Both the position numbers and the translations under genes were made by a program. The notes under the pieces are model-generated. The model saw only the letters and a program-made list of their open reading frames with translations. It searched no databases and was not told where the DNA came from. From assembly GCF_004342225.1 (NCBI RefSeq), contig NZ_SMAR01000011.1, positions 44,403 through 108,402 of the forward strand: a DNA stretch of 64,000 nt, read 5' to 3'. Source of the stretch: Martelella mediterranea (lineage in GTDB: Bacteria; Pseudomonadota; Alphaproteobacteria; Rhizobiales; Rhizobiaceae). Positions 42,505 to 51,124 of this stretch are shown here, one piece after another. Numbering within the stretch: position 1 is the first letter of the stretch; the number at the start of each line of letters is the position of its first letter.

Positions 42505-43445
42505 CGCCGCGTCCTCAGTCTCGGGTCGAGCACAGTGTAAAGCGCATCGACTATGAAATTGACGACCATGACAATGGCAGCGAAGAACAGAACCACATTC
42601 TGGATCACGATCAGGTCACGCTGGGCAAGCGCCTGATAGGCCAGCGTTCCCATGCCGGGAAGCGTGAAGACGTTTTCAACCAGAACGGCACCTGCGATCA
42701 AAACCGAGATCTGCATGCCAAGCATGGTGACGACCGGGATCAGTGCGTTTGGTACCACATGTCGCCACAACGCATGAGAGGGGGAAGCGCCCTTGGCGCG
42801 GGCGGTGCGGACAAAATCCTCGTTCGTGATTTCGATCACGGCAGCGCGGGTGACGCGGGTTAAAACCGCAGCCTGCGGAATGGCCAGTGCCACTGATGGC
42901 AGGATGAGCGCCATCAAGGCAGGCCAGAAACCGGCTTCCCAGCCCGGAAAGCCACCGGCGGGAAACCAGCCAAGCGTCAGCGCAATGCCCAAAATCAGCA
43001 GAAGACCGATCCAGAAATTGGGTACGGCAATGCCGATCTGGGCGAAGAGCGAGGCGAATGCGTCAATGATGCCGTTGGGTCGTGCTGCGGCCAGAACGCC
43101 AAGCGGAAGCGAAATGGCGACAGACAGAAATACGGCAAGGCCGGTCAGTGGCAGAGTGACCATCAACCGTTCACCGATCAGGTCGGAAACGGGCGTGCGA
43201 TAGGTGTAGCTTTCGCCGAGATTGCCCTGAAGCAGACCGGTGAGCCAATCGAGATAACGCACAAAAAACGGCTGATCGAGGCCCATTTGTTCGCGCAGTG
43301 CCGCAAGCGTGTCGGGTGCCGCAGATGTGCCGAGCATGATCTCGGCCGGATCACCTGGCACAGCCTCCATGACCAGAAAAATGACAAAGGAAATCACGAG
43401 CAGGGTGAGGATCAGCCCTGCCAGCGATCTGGTGATATGACGCAT
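42501..43445 (-). CDS. Peptide ABC transporter permease (DppB-like)
   Basis: A 314-residue inner-membrane permease. It begins with a helix (LAGLILTLLVISFVIFLVME) and the family motif VPGDPAEIMLG. The EAA loop is DFVRTARAKGASPSHALWRHV and the C-terminus is TVLDPRLRTRR. I chose the ATG preceded by AAGGAC at 9 bases; 16 upstream in-frame codons lie in the binding-protein intergenic hairpin region. It pairs with the DppC-like subunit, whose gene overlaps it by 4 bases. Confidence 0.93.
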   Translation of the reverse strand: MRHITRSLAGLILTLLVISFVIFLVMEAVPGDPAEIMLGTSAAPDTLAALREQMGLDQPFFVRYLDWLTGLLQGNLGESYTYRTPVSDLIGERLMVTLPLTGLAVFLSVAISLPLGVLAAARPNGIIDAFASLFAQIGIAVPNFWIGLLLILGIALTLGWFPAGGFPGWEAGFWPALMALILPSVALAIPQAAVLTRVTRAAVIEITNEDFVRTARAKGASPSHALWRHVVPNALIPVVTMLGMQISVLIAGAVLVENVFTLPGMGTLAYQALAQRDLIVIQNVVLFFAAIVMVVNFIVDALYTVLDPRLRTRR

Positions 43446-43484
43446 CTTGAAAAAGTCCTTCGGGATTGCTGCCGATGGGCTGTT

Positions 43485-43514
43485 GCCCGCCACGGGCTTT
43501 GTGGGGCGGCGGGC
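43485..43514 (-). other. Hairpin between binding-protein and permease genes
   Basis: GCCCGCC (43485-43491) pairs perfectly with GGCGGGC (43508-43514), with a flanking GTT/AAC extension across a bulge. It lies between the binding-protein stop and the first permease gene. Such structures commonly protect the binding-protein mRNA and reduce permease expression. Confidence 0.55.
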
Positions 43515-43524
43515 AGCAACAAGC

Positions 43525-45018
43525 TTACTCGCTCCAGTAAACGTCGGTTACGTCATTGGAAGGAACCGGCTCATTGGTCCAGAGGCCTTCAAGGCCCGCC
43601 TTCCATACGCCGATTTTGGGCCATGCGTAGAGGAAGAGGGCCGGCACATCATCGGCCAGAATTTCCTGCGCCTTCTTGTAAGCGGCAAGGCGCTCTTCTT
43701 CGGTTGTCGCATTGGCGATTTCGGCCATCGTTGCATCGAAATCGGGGCTGCTGTAGTTGAAGTAGTATGGGTCACGGGCATAAATGCCGATATCAAGCGG
43801 CTCGGCATGGCCAATAATGGTCATGTCGTAATTGGTGTCCTTGAAGACATCCTGAATCCATTTTGCCGGAAACTCCGAGCTTTCAATCGTCATCATCACG
43901 CCGATCTGGGCGAAATAGGCCTGCATGATTTCGGCGGCACGTTCAGCATAGGCCCGGTTCGGCACTTTCATCGTGAAGGAGAAGCCATCCGGATAACCCG
44001 CTTCGGCCAGCAGGTCTTTTGCTTTCGCCGGATCATAAGGCAAAACGCCGCTCAGATCTTCAAAGCCGGCATCAGATGGTGAGAAGTGGCTGCCGATTGG
44101 CGTGCCGTATCCGGCATTGGTGGCATCAATGATTGCCTGACGGTCAATTGCCATCATCAGCGCCTGACGGACCTTCACATTGTCAAACGGCGCTTTGGTG
44201 TTGTTCATCCCAGCCACAACTTCCATTCCGGTTGTGCCGATGACGACGTCGAAGTCGTTGTTGCTTTCAAACTGGGCCACGAGTTCAGGCGCGGTGAATT
44301 CCGGAATCGCATCAACACCACCGGACGTCAGCGCTGCGGCTTGCGCCTGCGGGTCTGCGATGAAGCGGAAAGTAACCTTGTCGAGCTTCGGCGCTTCACC
44401 CCAGTAATCATCGTTTTCGGTCAGCGTAACCTCATTGCCCTTCTTCCAGCTGGCAAATTCGAACGGGCCGGTACCGACAGGTTTCGTTGCATTTTCCGGT
44501 GCGCTTTCGGGCTCCACCATCACGGCGGAGGGGAAGCCAAGCCAGTAAAGAAGGTCGGCAGACGGTTTTGAAAGATGCAGAACCAGCGTGTCGCTGTCCG
44601 GTGCCTCTGTGTTTTCAATCGCGGCATAAAGTGACTTCTGGCCGTTGATGGAATCCGGCGCGATAATTCGATCAATGGTGAATTTCGCGGTTTCCGCATT
44701 GAACGGCTGGCCGTTCTGGAAGGAAACGCCATCACGCAGATCAAATGTGTATGTCAGGCCATCTTCAGAAATCTCCCAGCTCGTCGCCAGTTCCGGCTGG
44801 ACTTCGCCGTCTTCATCGATTGTCACCAGCCCTTCAAACAGGTTCTGCCAGACGACCTGGCCAATGGCGACGGGGGCGGCCGCTGTCGGGTCAAGGCCCG
44901 AGGGCTCGATGCTCATGCCCAAGGTAAGGTCTGTGTGCGGCTCGGCCATGGCACTGCCTGCTGTTGCAAGACCAAGGGCAGTCGTTGCGGCAAGAAAAAG
45001 CTGGAGATTGCGTTTCAT
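43525..45018 (-). CDS. Peptide/opine ABC transporter substrate-binding protein (SBP family 5)
   Basis: A 497-residue periplasmic binding protein. The signal peptide (LQLFLAATTALGLATAGSA) ends at AMAE. The family-5 block YTFDLRDGVSFQNGQPFNAE is near residues 90-110, with GTGPFEFASWKKGNEVTL and the later RQALMMAIDRQAIIDATN. It delivers peptides, opines or similar cargo to the permeases. It is the first gene of the amidase-transporter operon, behind a LysR gene on the same strand, and is followed by a stable hairpin. The cargo cannot be read, though peptidoglycan peptides are possible given the next cluster. Confidence 0.93.
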   Translation of the reverse strand: MKRNLQLFLAATTALGLATAGSAMAEPHTDLTLGMSIEPSGLDPTAAAPVAIGQVVWQNLFEGLVTIDEDGEVQPELATSWEISEDGLTYTFDLRDGVSFQNGQPFNAETAKFTIDRIIAPDSINGQKSLYAAIENTEAPDSDTLVLHLSKPSADLLYWLGFPSAVMVEPESAPENATKPVGTGPFEFASWKKGNEVTLTENDDYWGEAPKLDKVTFRFIADPQAQAAALTSGGVDAIPEFTAPELVAQFESNNDFDVVIGTTGMEVVAGMNNTKAPFDNVKVRQALMMAIDRQAIIDATNAGYGTPIGSHFSPSDAGFEDLSGVLPYDPAKAKDLLAEAGYPDGFSFTMKVPNRAYAERAAEIMQAYFAQIGVMMTIESSEFPAKWIQDVFKDTNYDMTIIGHAEPLDIGIYARDPYYFNYSSPDFDATMAEIANATTEEERLAAYKKAQEILADDVPALFLYAWPKIGVWKAGLEGLWTNEPVPSNDVTDVYWSE

Positions 45019-45143
45019 AGAGCGATGGTCCCTGCTGATGGTTTTTGAGAAGATTATTATCGTTGTTGTTTATAGACTGCCTGAGGTCTGAGTGTAAACG
45101 CAATGACAATTATTAGCGCACAGTGCATTCAAAACCGTTGCAC

Positions 45144-46067
45144 TTATTGTCCCGCATCCTGCACAAGCCGGGCTTGTGCAGGCAGAAATTCCTCCAGAAA
45201 ATCAGCAAGCCTTGCGGCAGCAAAACTTGGTGCCGTGGTTCTGGCGCGGCCCAGTTGCAGATCCGTGGCGATTTCATTGACGCTGGAAAAAGGGCGCGCG
45301 ACCAGTTCGCCCGCCTCGATTTCGCGCATGACCGACATGGCTGGCAAAACCAGAACCGCCGCACGATGGCGTGCCAGCTCCTTTTGCAATTCAAGGGAAG
45401 AGGTGGTGAAGGCGGTATCCACTGGCTCAAAACCGGCAATGCGCTGACTATGATCGAAAGTGCGGCGAATGCCGAATGATCGGTCCGGCATGGCAAGCGG
45501 ATGCTTGCGTATCGCTTCCAGCGGGATTTCGGCCAGGCTGGCAAGCGGATGGTCCGGTGCCATGACCGGCTCGTGGCGTACCCGCAGTTTAAAACGCACA
45601 TCCATTTGTGCGTCCGGGGGTGAAAACATCGTCACCGCCATATCCGTATTGCCGCTTAAAACCGCGTTCATGGCCTCCTGCGCGGAGGAGACGGTCACCT
45701 GTATCGTTACGGCCGGGTAGAGTGTGTAAAATTCCGCCAGAGCCGGCGCAAGAATGGCGTTTATGGCTGCACCGTTGACGTGGATTGAGACGTTGCCGCG
45801 CTTGAGGCCGCGCAGGTCATCAATCACCTGCCGAGCGTTTTCCAGATCGCGCATCATCGAGCGTGATCGCGCAGCCAGAAGCTCTCCGGCGGCTGTCAGC
45901 ATGATGCCCCGTGCACCACGTTCGACAAGCGGAGCACCGAAATAATATTCGAGATTTTCCAGCTGGCGGCTGATGGCCGTGGGGGAAACGCCGAGTGTTT
46001 CAGCGGCCTGACGGATTGAGCGCGAGCGCACAAGCTCGTTGAAATAGGTGATAGCGTGAAGCTGCAA
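45144..46067 (-). CDS. LysR-family transcriptional regulator
   Basis: A 307-residue LysR regulator. The DNA-binding region is QLHAITYFNELVRSRSIRQA, then LGVSPTAISRQLENLEYYFGAPL. The effector domain includes GNVSIHVNGAAINAILAPAL and NTDMAVTMFSPPD. It sits between the murQ end of the amino-sugar operon and the peptide transporter operon, both on the same strand, so it could belong to either. The 125 bases before the binding-protein gene are the likely target region. An 11-bp perfect hairpin (CCTGCACAAGC-CGG-GCTTGTGCAGG) lies in its last codons. Confidence 0.88.
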   Translation of the reverse strand: MQLHAITYFNELVRSRSIRQAAETLGVSPTAISRQLENLEYYFGAPLVERGARGIMLTAAGELLAARSRSMMRDLENARQVIDDLRGLKRGNVSIHVNGAAINAILAPALAEFYTLYPAVTIQVTVSSAQEAMNAVLSGNTDMAVTMFSPPDAQMDVRFKLRVRHEPVMAPDHPLASLAEIPLEAIRKHPLAMPDRSFGIRRTFDHSQRIAGFEPVDTAFTTSSLELQKELARHRAAVLVLPAMSVMREIEAGELVARPFSSVNEIATDLQLGRARTTAPSFAAARLADFLEEFLPAQARLVQDAGQ

Positions 46068-46133
46068 GCCATGGTCTCCCGGTGAATATTCCGGGACCTA
46101 TTTGAACGATGCCGGAAAGCGCAGGCAAGTGCT

Positions 46134-47027
46134 TTATTCTGAGCCTGCCTCAAGTGCGCGGCGAAGATTGCCGCCAGCGTGTTTGAGCATTGCTTCCGCC
46201 TTTTCAGCCGCAACGCCGTATTTTACCATCACCGTTGCGGTCTTGATCGAGCGCCCACCGGCTTCAAGCGCTGCAGATGCTTTGACCAGATCGCAGCCGG
46301 TCAGCGTGGCAACCATCTCTTCAGCGCGCTTGTGCAGCTTGGCATTGGTTGGTTTCATCTCAACCATCAGCCCCTGATAAACATAGCCAAGCCGGATCAT
46401 GACAGCCGTGGAAAGTGTATTCAGTGCCACTTTCTGGGCGGTGCCTGCCTTCATGCGGGTGGAGCCTGCCACAAATTCTGCGCCGGTTGGCAAGAGGATG
46501 GAGAACTGAGCCATTTTACCGACAAGGCCGTGTGGATTGTTGAAAATAGCGACGGTGACACATCCGGTCTTTTCGGCATATTCAAGGGCCGATGCCACAT
46601 AAGGGGTGTTGCCGGAGGCTGCGACACCAATGAGCACATCGTTGTTTGAAAGTTCGACGGCGTTCAGGTCGGCAATGGCAGCGTTGCGGTCATCTTCGGC
46701 GCCTTCCTTTGCCACCAGAAACGCGTCCTTGCCACCGGCCATCAGGCTGATGGCGCGCTCTGGAGGAAAATTATAGGTCGGCGGCAGTTCCGCGGCATCC
46801 AGCGTTGCCAGACGCCCCGATGTTCCGGCCCCGGCATAGATGATCCGGCCGCCGTCTTCGAGCTTTGCACAAATGGCGTCCGCCGCATCTGCAATGACAG
46901 CCGATGCGCTCTGAACCGCTGCGATGGCGGAGAACTGACCTTCAATAATGCCATCAACCAGATCATTCACCGGCCATTTTTCAATTGTTGCGTAGCGTTT
47001 GGAGCTGGATTCGGTTGTCGACTTCAT
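46134..47027 (-). CDS. murQ: N-acetylmuramic acid 6-phosphate etherase
   Basis: A 297-residue SIS-domain lyase that cleaves the lactyl ether of MurNAc-6-phosphate, giving GlcNAc-6-phosphate and D-lactate. The MurQ fingerprint is intact: GRIIYAGAGTSGRLATLDAAELPPTY (split at the Pro-Pro turn), LIGVAASGNTPYV, GSTRMKAGTAQKVALN and the catalytic-glutamate region around RAEEMVATLTG. I used the ATG after AGGA at 8 bases; seven codons upstream have no ribosome site. It is the last clear enzyme of the amino-sugar operon, 29 bases after the kinase gene. Confidence 0.95.
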   Translation of the reverse strand: MKSTTESSSKRYATIEKWPVNDLVDGIIEGQFSAIAAVQSASAVIADAADAICAKLEDGGRIIYAGAGTSGRLATLDAAELPPTYNFPPERAISLMAGGKDAFLVAKEGAEDDRNAAIADLNAVELSNNDVLIGVAASGNTPYVASALEYAEKTGCVTVAIFNNPHGLVGKMAQFSILLPTGAEFVAGSTRMKAGTAQKVALNTLSTAVMIRLGYVYQGLMVEMKPTNAKLHKRAEEMVATLTGCDLVKASAALEAGGRSIKTATVMVKYGVAAEKAEAMLKHAGGNLRRALEAGSE

Positions 47028-47056
47028 GGATTCGATCCTGCGTGGCATGTGATGGT

Positions 47057-47959
47057 TTAGAATTCTTCAGAGAAGATCGAGCGTGCCAGTTCGGCAGCCC
47101 CTTTTGCCTGGTCAAGCCTGGGGAAACTGGCTTCACCGTTCAGTGTCTTGCTGATGGTTTCGCGAATGATCGGTGAAAGGCCCAGAACACCGCCGATAAA
47201 GGCGACAGGATGATTGCCGCAACGTTTGATCAGTATATTGCCGAGGCGTGCGAGTTCTTCTCCGGCCTGTTGCATAAGCATCAGGGCAAAGGGATCTCCG
47301 GCTTTGGCTGCCTCTCCGACGGCCTTTGACAATGCGCCGATCTTTCCACGGTCACCGCTATAAATATAGGCCCTGATATCTGACCAGTCACCCCCTCCGG
47401 CGGCGGCATAGAGCGCACCGGCCAGCACGGACATATCACCCGGTGTACCTGTTTCATCCAGTCTGCGATAAAGCGCTCTTAAAGCGGCAAGAGCGATCCA
47501 TGCGCCGGAACCGGCGTCATCGATCAGTGTGCCACGCCCGCCGATGCGCAACAAATTGCCGCCCGTGTCCAGATGTATGGCAATGGACCCGGTGCCGGCT
47601 GAGACAAGGTGGCCTGTGCCGGGTGCAAACAGACTGCGATAGGCAAGCTCGATATCGTCACTGATGAAGATGTTTTCACTGGCAATATCAATATGACTGC
47701 GAATGATCGCGACGATTTCATCGCGCGCGCGGGCGCCATAACCCGTCAGGCCGAAGGCGGCGCCATGAACGGGACCGGCGATGGCGTTGCCGACCTCGCC
47801 AATTGCCTTATCAAGAGCTTCGCGAATATCGGGCGTGAAGATCAGCGCGGTCGCACCGCTTGCCTTTCCCTCGGAAAGCACTGCGCCCGTCTGATCGACG
47901 AGGCAGAAGCGTGAAGCTGTGCCACCGATGTCACCGCCCAGATACCGCTTGCTCGTCAC
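47057..47959 (-). CDS. BadF/NagK-type N-acetylhexosamine kinase
   Basis: A 300-residue ASKHA-fold sugar kinase. Phosphate motifs are YLGGDIGGTASRFCLVD (N-terminal) and HLVSAGTGSIAIHLDTGG, with GGVLGLSP near the C-terminus as the adenosine loop. It belongs to the BadF/BadG/BcrA/BcrD superfamily that includes eukaryotic NagK and clostridial MurK, which phosphorylate GlcNAc and MurNAc. In a PTS-free ABC pathway such a kinase is required to feed MurQ and NagA. It overlaps the preceding permease gene by 4 bases. Which of GlcNAc, MurNAc or anhydro forms it prefers is open. Confidence 0.85.
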   Translation of the reverse strand: MTSKRYLGGDIGGTASRFCLVDQTGAVLSEGKASGATALIFTPDIREALDKAIGEVGNAIAGPVHGAAFGLTGYGARARDEIVAIIRSHIDIASENIFISDDIELAYRSLFAPGTGHLVSAGTGSIAIHLDTGGNLLRIGGRGTLIDDAGSGAWIALAALRALYRRLDETGTPGDMSVLAGALYAAAGGGDWSDIRAYIYSGDRGKIGALSKAVGEAAKAGDPFALMLMQQAGEELARLGNILIKRCGNHPVAFIGGVLGLSPIIRETISKTLNGEASFPRLDQAKGAAELARSIFSEEF

Positions 47960-48813
47960 TTGATCGCTCCCGAGGTCATGCCATTGATGAACTGGCGTGA
48001 AAGAATGATGTAGAGCAGGGTGATCGGCGCGGCAGCGAAGGTGAGGCCGGCAAACAGAACGCCCCAGTTGGTTGTGTACTCACCCATAAAGCCGGTCAGA
48101 CCTTGCGGCAGGGTTTTCAGCGATTCATTCTGAAGGAAGATCAGAGGAAAGAAAAAGTCGTTCCAGATCGGCACAAGGTTGTTGATGGCGGCGATCACCA
48201 TGGCAGGCCTGGTGAGCGGCAGCATGACCGACCACATGATCCGGGCTTCCGATGCGCCATCCATGCGCGCTGCATCTTCCAGTTCTCCGGGAAGGGAGCG
48301 GATAAAGCCGGTCATGATGAAAACCGCAGAAGGCAGGCCCATGGCGACATAGATCAGGATCAGTGAAAGTTGGGTATCCAGCAGGCCGAGGTCGCGCATC
48401 AGCACGAACAGCGGGATTACGGCAAGCTTCAGTGGCAGCGTCAGACCCGCCAGAAAGAACAGCAGGATGAAGCTTGAGCCTTTGAACTCGTAGCGTGCCA
48501 GCGCATAGGCCGCCAGAGTTCCCAGCACGAGAATGGCCAGAATGGCCGAGCCGGTGATCAGCAGCGAGTTGAAGAAATAGCGGACAAAATTGGTATCCGT
48601 CCATATCGCCACAAAGTTTGAGAAATCAGTGAAATCCGGAAGCGAAAACGGGTGACGGAAGATCGTCATCGTTGGCTTGAAGGCTGAGAATACCATGATG
48701 ACGATCGGCGCAATCATGATGAAGGAATTGGCGATCAGGAAAATCTGCAACAGACCATCACGGCCGAAGGTGCGCAGAAACTGGGATTTTTCGGAGTAAT
48801 GCGTCGAACTCAA
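47956..48813 (-). CDS. Sugar ABC transporter permease (MalG-like)
   Basis: A 285-residue inner-membrane permease of the carbohydrate uptake-1 family with about six helices. The EAA loop is in ELEDAARMDGASEARIMWSV. An N-terminal helix (IANSFIMIAPIVIMVFSAF) precedes the FRHPFSLPDFTDFSNFVAIW segment common to MalG-like subunits. It overlaps the MalF-like and kinase genes by 4 bases each. The two permeases should form the channel for the binding protein's amino-sugar cargo. Confidence 0.92.
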   Translation of the reverse strand: MSSTHYSEKSQFLRTFGRDGLLQIFLIANSFIMIAPIVIMVFSAFKPTMTIFRHPFSLPDFTDFSNFVAIWTDTNFVRYFFNSLLITGSAILAILVLGTLAAYALARYEFKGSSFILLFFLAGLTLPLKLAVIPLFVLMRDLGLLDTQLSLILIYVAMGLPSAVFIMTGFIRSLPGELEDAARMDGASEARIMWSVMLPLTRPAMVIAAINNLVPIWNDFFFPLIFLQNESLKTLPQGLTGFMGEYTTNWGVLFAGLTFAAAPITLLYIILSRQFINGMTSGAIK

Positions 48814-49730
48814 AGCTCAATCTCCCGGCGGCGCAGGAACAGCGTCATGGCGGTTGCAAAAACCGTGATGAATATGAAAACGAGGGCGGCCAGGGCGCTG
48901 CCGTGGCCAAAATCTGCCACACCGGTGGAGGGGCTGCCGAACGCCAGACGATAGAAATAAAGCGCCAGAACATCGGTGTTTCCGTATGGTGAGCCGAGCA
49001 GGTCTTCCATCACATAAGGCAGTTCGAACCAGTTGAATGAGCCGATAAACTGCAGCACGAAAACGATGGTTGCCGCCGGGGCCACAAGCGGCCATATGAT
49101 CCTGCGGATTTTCACCCATTCACTTTCGGTTTCCATGCGCGCAGCGTCGTAAAGCTCGCTGGGGATGCGCTGCATGGCGGCCAGAAAGATCAGGGTCGGG
49201 AAGCCGACCCAGTGCCAGGCATTGACAAGAATGAGCGAGCCGAGCGCGGTATCGGCCTGCCCAAGCCATGGCTGTGCCCATGCGGAAAGCCCGACCATCT
49301 TCAGCGTCTGATTCACGATACCGAAGAGCGGATTGAGGAACAGCTTCCAAAGATAGCCGACGATGACCGTGGAAAGCACGACCGGCAGAAAGACTGCGAT
49401 CCGATGAAAGCGGGCCAGCGGGAACTCACGCCATAAGGCGTATGCCAGAAAGAAGGCCGCGCCGTTTTGCACGAACATCAGCGTGAAGAACACAATGACA
49501 TTGTTGATGAAAGCGTTGCGCACCGTGCTTTGATAGGGCTCGCGAAACAGCACATCGGTGAAATTCTGGAACCCGACAAATTCGCCTCGCGCCAGACCGT
49601 TCCAATCGTAAAAAGCATAAGCGAGCGCTGAGACAATCGGATAGGCGACAAAAAGGATCATCACGGCCAATCCTGGCAGAATAAGGCAGCTGATCCACAG
49701 GCCGCGCGGCGTGGGTCTTAAGTACGACAT
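48810..49730 (-). CDS. Sugar ABC transporter permease (MalF/UgpA-like)
   Basis: A 306-residue inner-membrane permease, six helices. The first helix (LILPGLAVMILFVAYPIVSA) and the FYDWNGLARGEFVGFQNFTDV segment are typical of CUT1 MalF-like subunits. The EAA loop is ELYDAARMETESEWVKIRRI. It overlaps the MalG-like gene by 4 bases. The binding-protein gene lies upstream, separated by 93 bases that hold a hairpin. Confidence 0.92.
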   Translation of the reverse strand: MSYLRPTPRGLWISCLILPGLAVMILFVAYPIVSALAYAFYDWNGLARGEFVGFQNFTDVLFREPYQSTVRNAFINNVIVFFTLMFVQNGAAFFLAYALWREFPLARFHRIAVFLPVVLSTVIVGYLWKLFLNPLFGIVNQTLKMVGLSAWAQPWLGQADTALGSLILVNAWHWVGFPTLIFLAAMQRIPSELYDAARMETESEWVKIRRIIWPLVAPAATIVFVLQFIGSFNWFELPYVMEDLLGSPYGNTDVLALYFYRLAFGSPSTGVADFGHGSALAALVFIFITVFATAMTLFLRRREIEL

Positions 49731-49788
49731 GAAGGGAACTCCGGCAAAAGAACCGCGCTTTCAGGCCGCGGCCTTTTCACTGTCAGAT

Positions 49789-49814
49789 GTGCGGGCGCAA
49801 AAGAACGCCTGCAC
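49789..49814 (-). other. Hairpin between sugar-binding-protein and permease genes
   Basis: GTGCAGGCG and CGCCCGCAC on the minus strand form a 9-bp stem with one mismatch around an 8-base loop, just after the binding-protein stop. A GGCCGCGGCC palindrome lies a little further on. It probably stabilises the binding-protein message. Confidence 0.5.
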
Positions 49815-49823
49815 GGAATGATC

Positions 49824-51065
49824 TCAGTTTTTCTGAAAGGGCTCGTAGTAGCTGGAAAGACCTTCAGTGATGGCCTTGCCTACGCCTTCCGGTGTTTCGT
49901 CACCGGCCATCATCTTCTGGATGTTTTCCTGCACCAGGGTTGAGCCGGAGGGCTGATCAAAGCGGAAATGGACCAGCATCATGTAAGGGATCGAGGTCTT
50001 GTTCAGGTCTGAAACCGCCTGCAGCTCCGGATTGTCAAATGTGACGCCGGGGATCGGCGAAATGTTCGACAACTCATTGGCAAAGACCTGTCCGAATTCC
50101 TGAGAGGCAAGGAAGTTCAGGAATTTCGTCACCGCTTCCTTATGCTCCGAGGCTGCGTTGCCGGCATAGCCGCCATCATAGAAAACCGCGACCAGACCTT
50201 CGTCATCCTCGTTGACCGTCGGGGCGGGCAGGACGCCGATATTGATGTCCGGGTTCATGCCTTTCATCGCCGCGATTTCATAGGAGCCGCCGACAAATAT
50301 TCCGGCCATGCCAGAGGCAAAAAGCTGCTGTGAAGACGGATAATCAAGGCCGATAAAACCATCCGGGAAATACTGGCCCATGTCTTGAATGCGGGTCAGC
50401 GCGTCAATAAAACGGGGATCGGTGAAGTCTGTCTTGCCGCTCATGACATCCTGATAGAAACCTTTGCCCATGGTGGATGCACCAAGGCCGAAGGTCAGCA
50501 CCTCGTTCTGCCATGCCGCTGCTGTGCCATTTGCGAAGGGGTAGAAACCTGCGTCTTTCAGTGCTTCTGCATCGGCTTTCATGTCATCCCAGGTTTTCGG
50601 CGCATCAAGACCGAGTTGCTCGAAAATGTCCTTGTTATAGAGGACCATCATCGTCTGCGAGGCAAATGGAACAGCATAGACCGTACCATCGGCGCGCAGT
50701 GTTTCAGCCTGAAGGGCATCTGCCGGAAAGTCCTTCAGCGCCGGGACATTTTCATCTGTCAGCGGCATCAGGTAGCCGCCCGATGCCAGATCCTCAAACG
50801 AGCCATAGGCGCGCACCATCATGGCATCCGGGCCGGATTCGCCTGCCAGTGCCGTTTTCAGGATCGTGCCGTAGCTCACGGCTTCGACCATGCGCAGGTT
50901 GACATTGATCTCCGGGTTTTCAGCCTCGAACATGTCGATAAAGGCTTCGTATTGCGGAACGTCTTCCGTGCGCCAGCCCCAGAAAGAGATATCTTCGGCA
51001 AAAGCCGGGGCGGCGAGGCCCGCTAGGGTCGTGGCCGCAATCATTGTCTTGGCAAAGGGTGTCAT
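49824..51065 (-). CDS. Sugar ABC transporter substrate-binding protein (SBP family 1)
   Basis: A 413-residue periplasmic binding protein. The signal peptide (FAKTMIAATTLAGLAAPAFA) is cut before EDISFWGW. The mature protein has the CUT1 features FEAENPEINVNLRMVEAVSY, VPFASQTMMVLYNKDIFEQLG and FASGMAGIFVGGSYE. Cargo is probably GlcNAc, MurNAc or a GlcNAc-containing oligosaccharide, inferred from the kinase, MurQ and NagA neighbours. It is the second gene of the operon, after the ATPase. Confidence 0.92.
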   Translation of the reverse strand: MTPFAKTMIAATTLAGLAAPAFAEDISFWGWRTEDVPQYEAFIDMFEAENPEINVNLRMVEAVSYGTILKTALAGESGPDAMMVRAYGSFEDLASGGYLMPLTDENVPALKDFPADALQAETLRADGTVYAVPFASQTMMVLYNKDIFEQLGLDAPKTWDDMKADAEALKDAGFYPFANGTAAAWQNEVLTFGLGASTMGKGFYQDVMSGKTDFTDPRFIDALTRIQDMGQYFPDGFIGLDYPSSQQLFASGMAGIFVGGSYEIAAMKGMNPDINIGVLPAPTVNEDDEGLVAVFYDGGYAGNAASEHKEAVTKFLNFLASQEFGQVFANELSNISPIPGVTFDNPELQAVSDLNKTSIPYMMLVHFRFDQPSGSTLVQENIQKMMAGDETPEGVGKAITEGLSSYYEPFQKN

Positions 51066-51124
51066 CTGTTATTCCTTTCGATCCGTTCCCCTAAAAGTAT
51101 CGATGACAAGCTGCATCTCCTGTT

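Noticed and set aside
45158..45182. Perfect 11-bp hairpin CCTGCACAAGC/GCTTGTGCAGG as a terminator
   Set aside because: It lies inside the last codons of a LysR gene and has no U tract on either strand, so it is coding sequence first; noted in that gene's entry.
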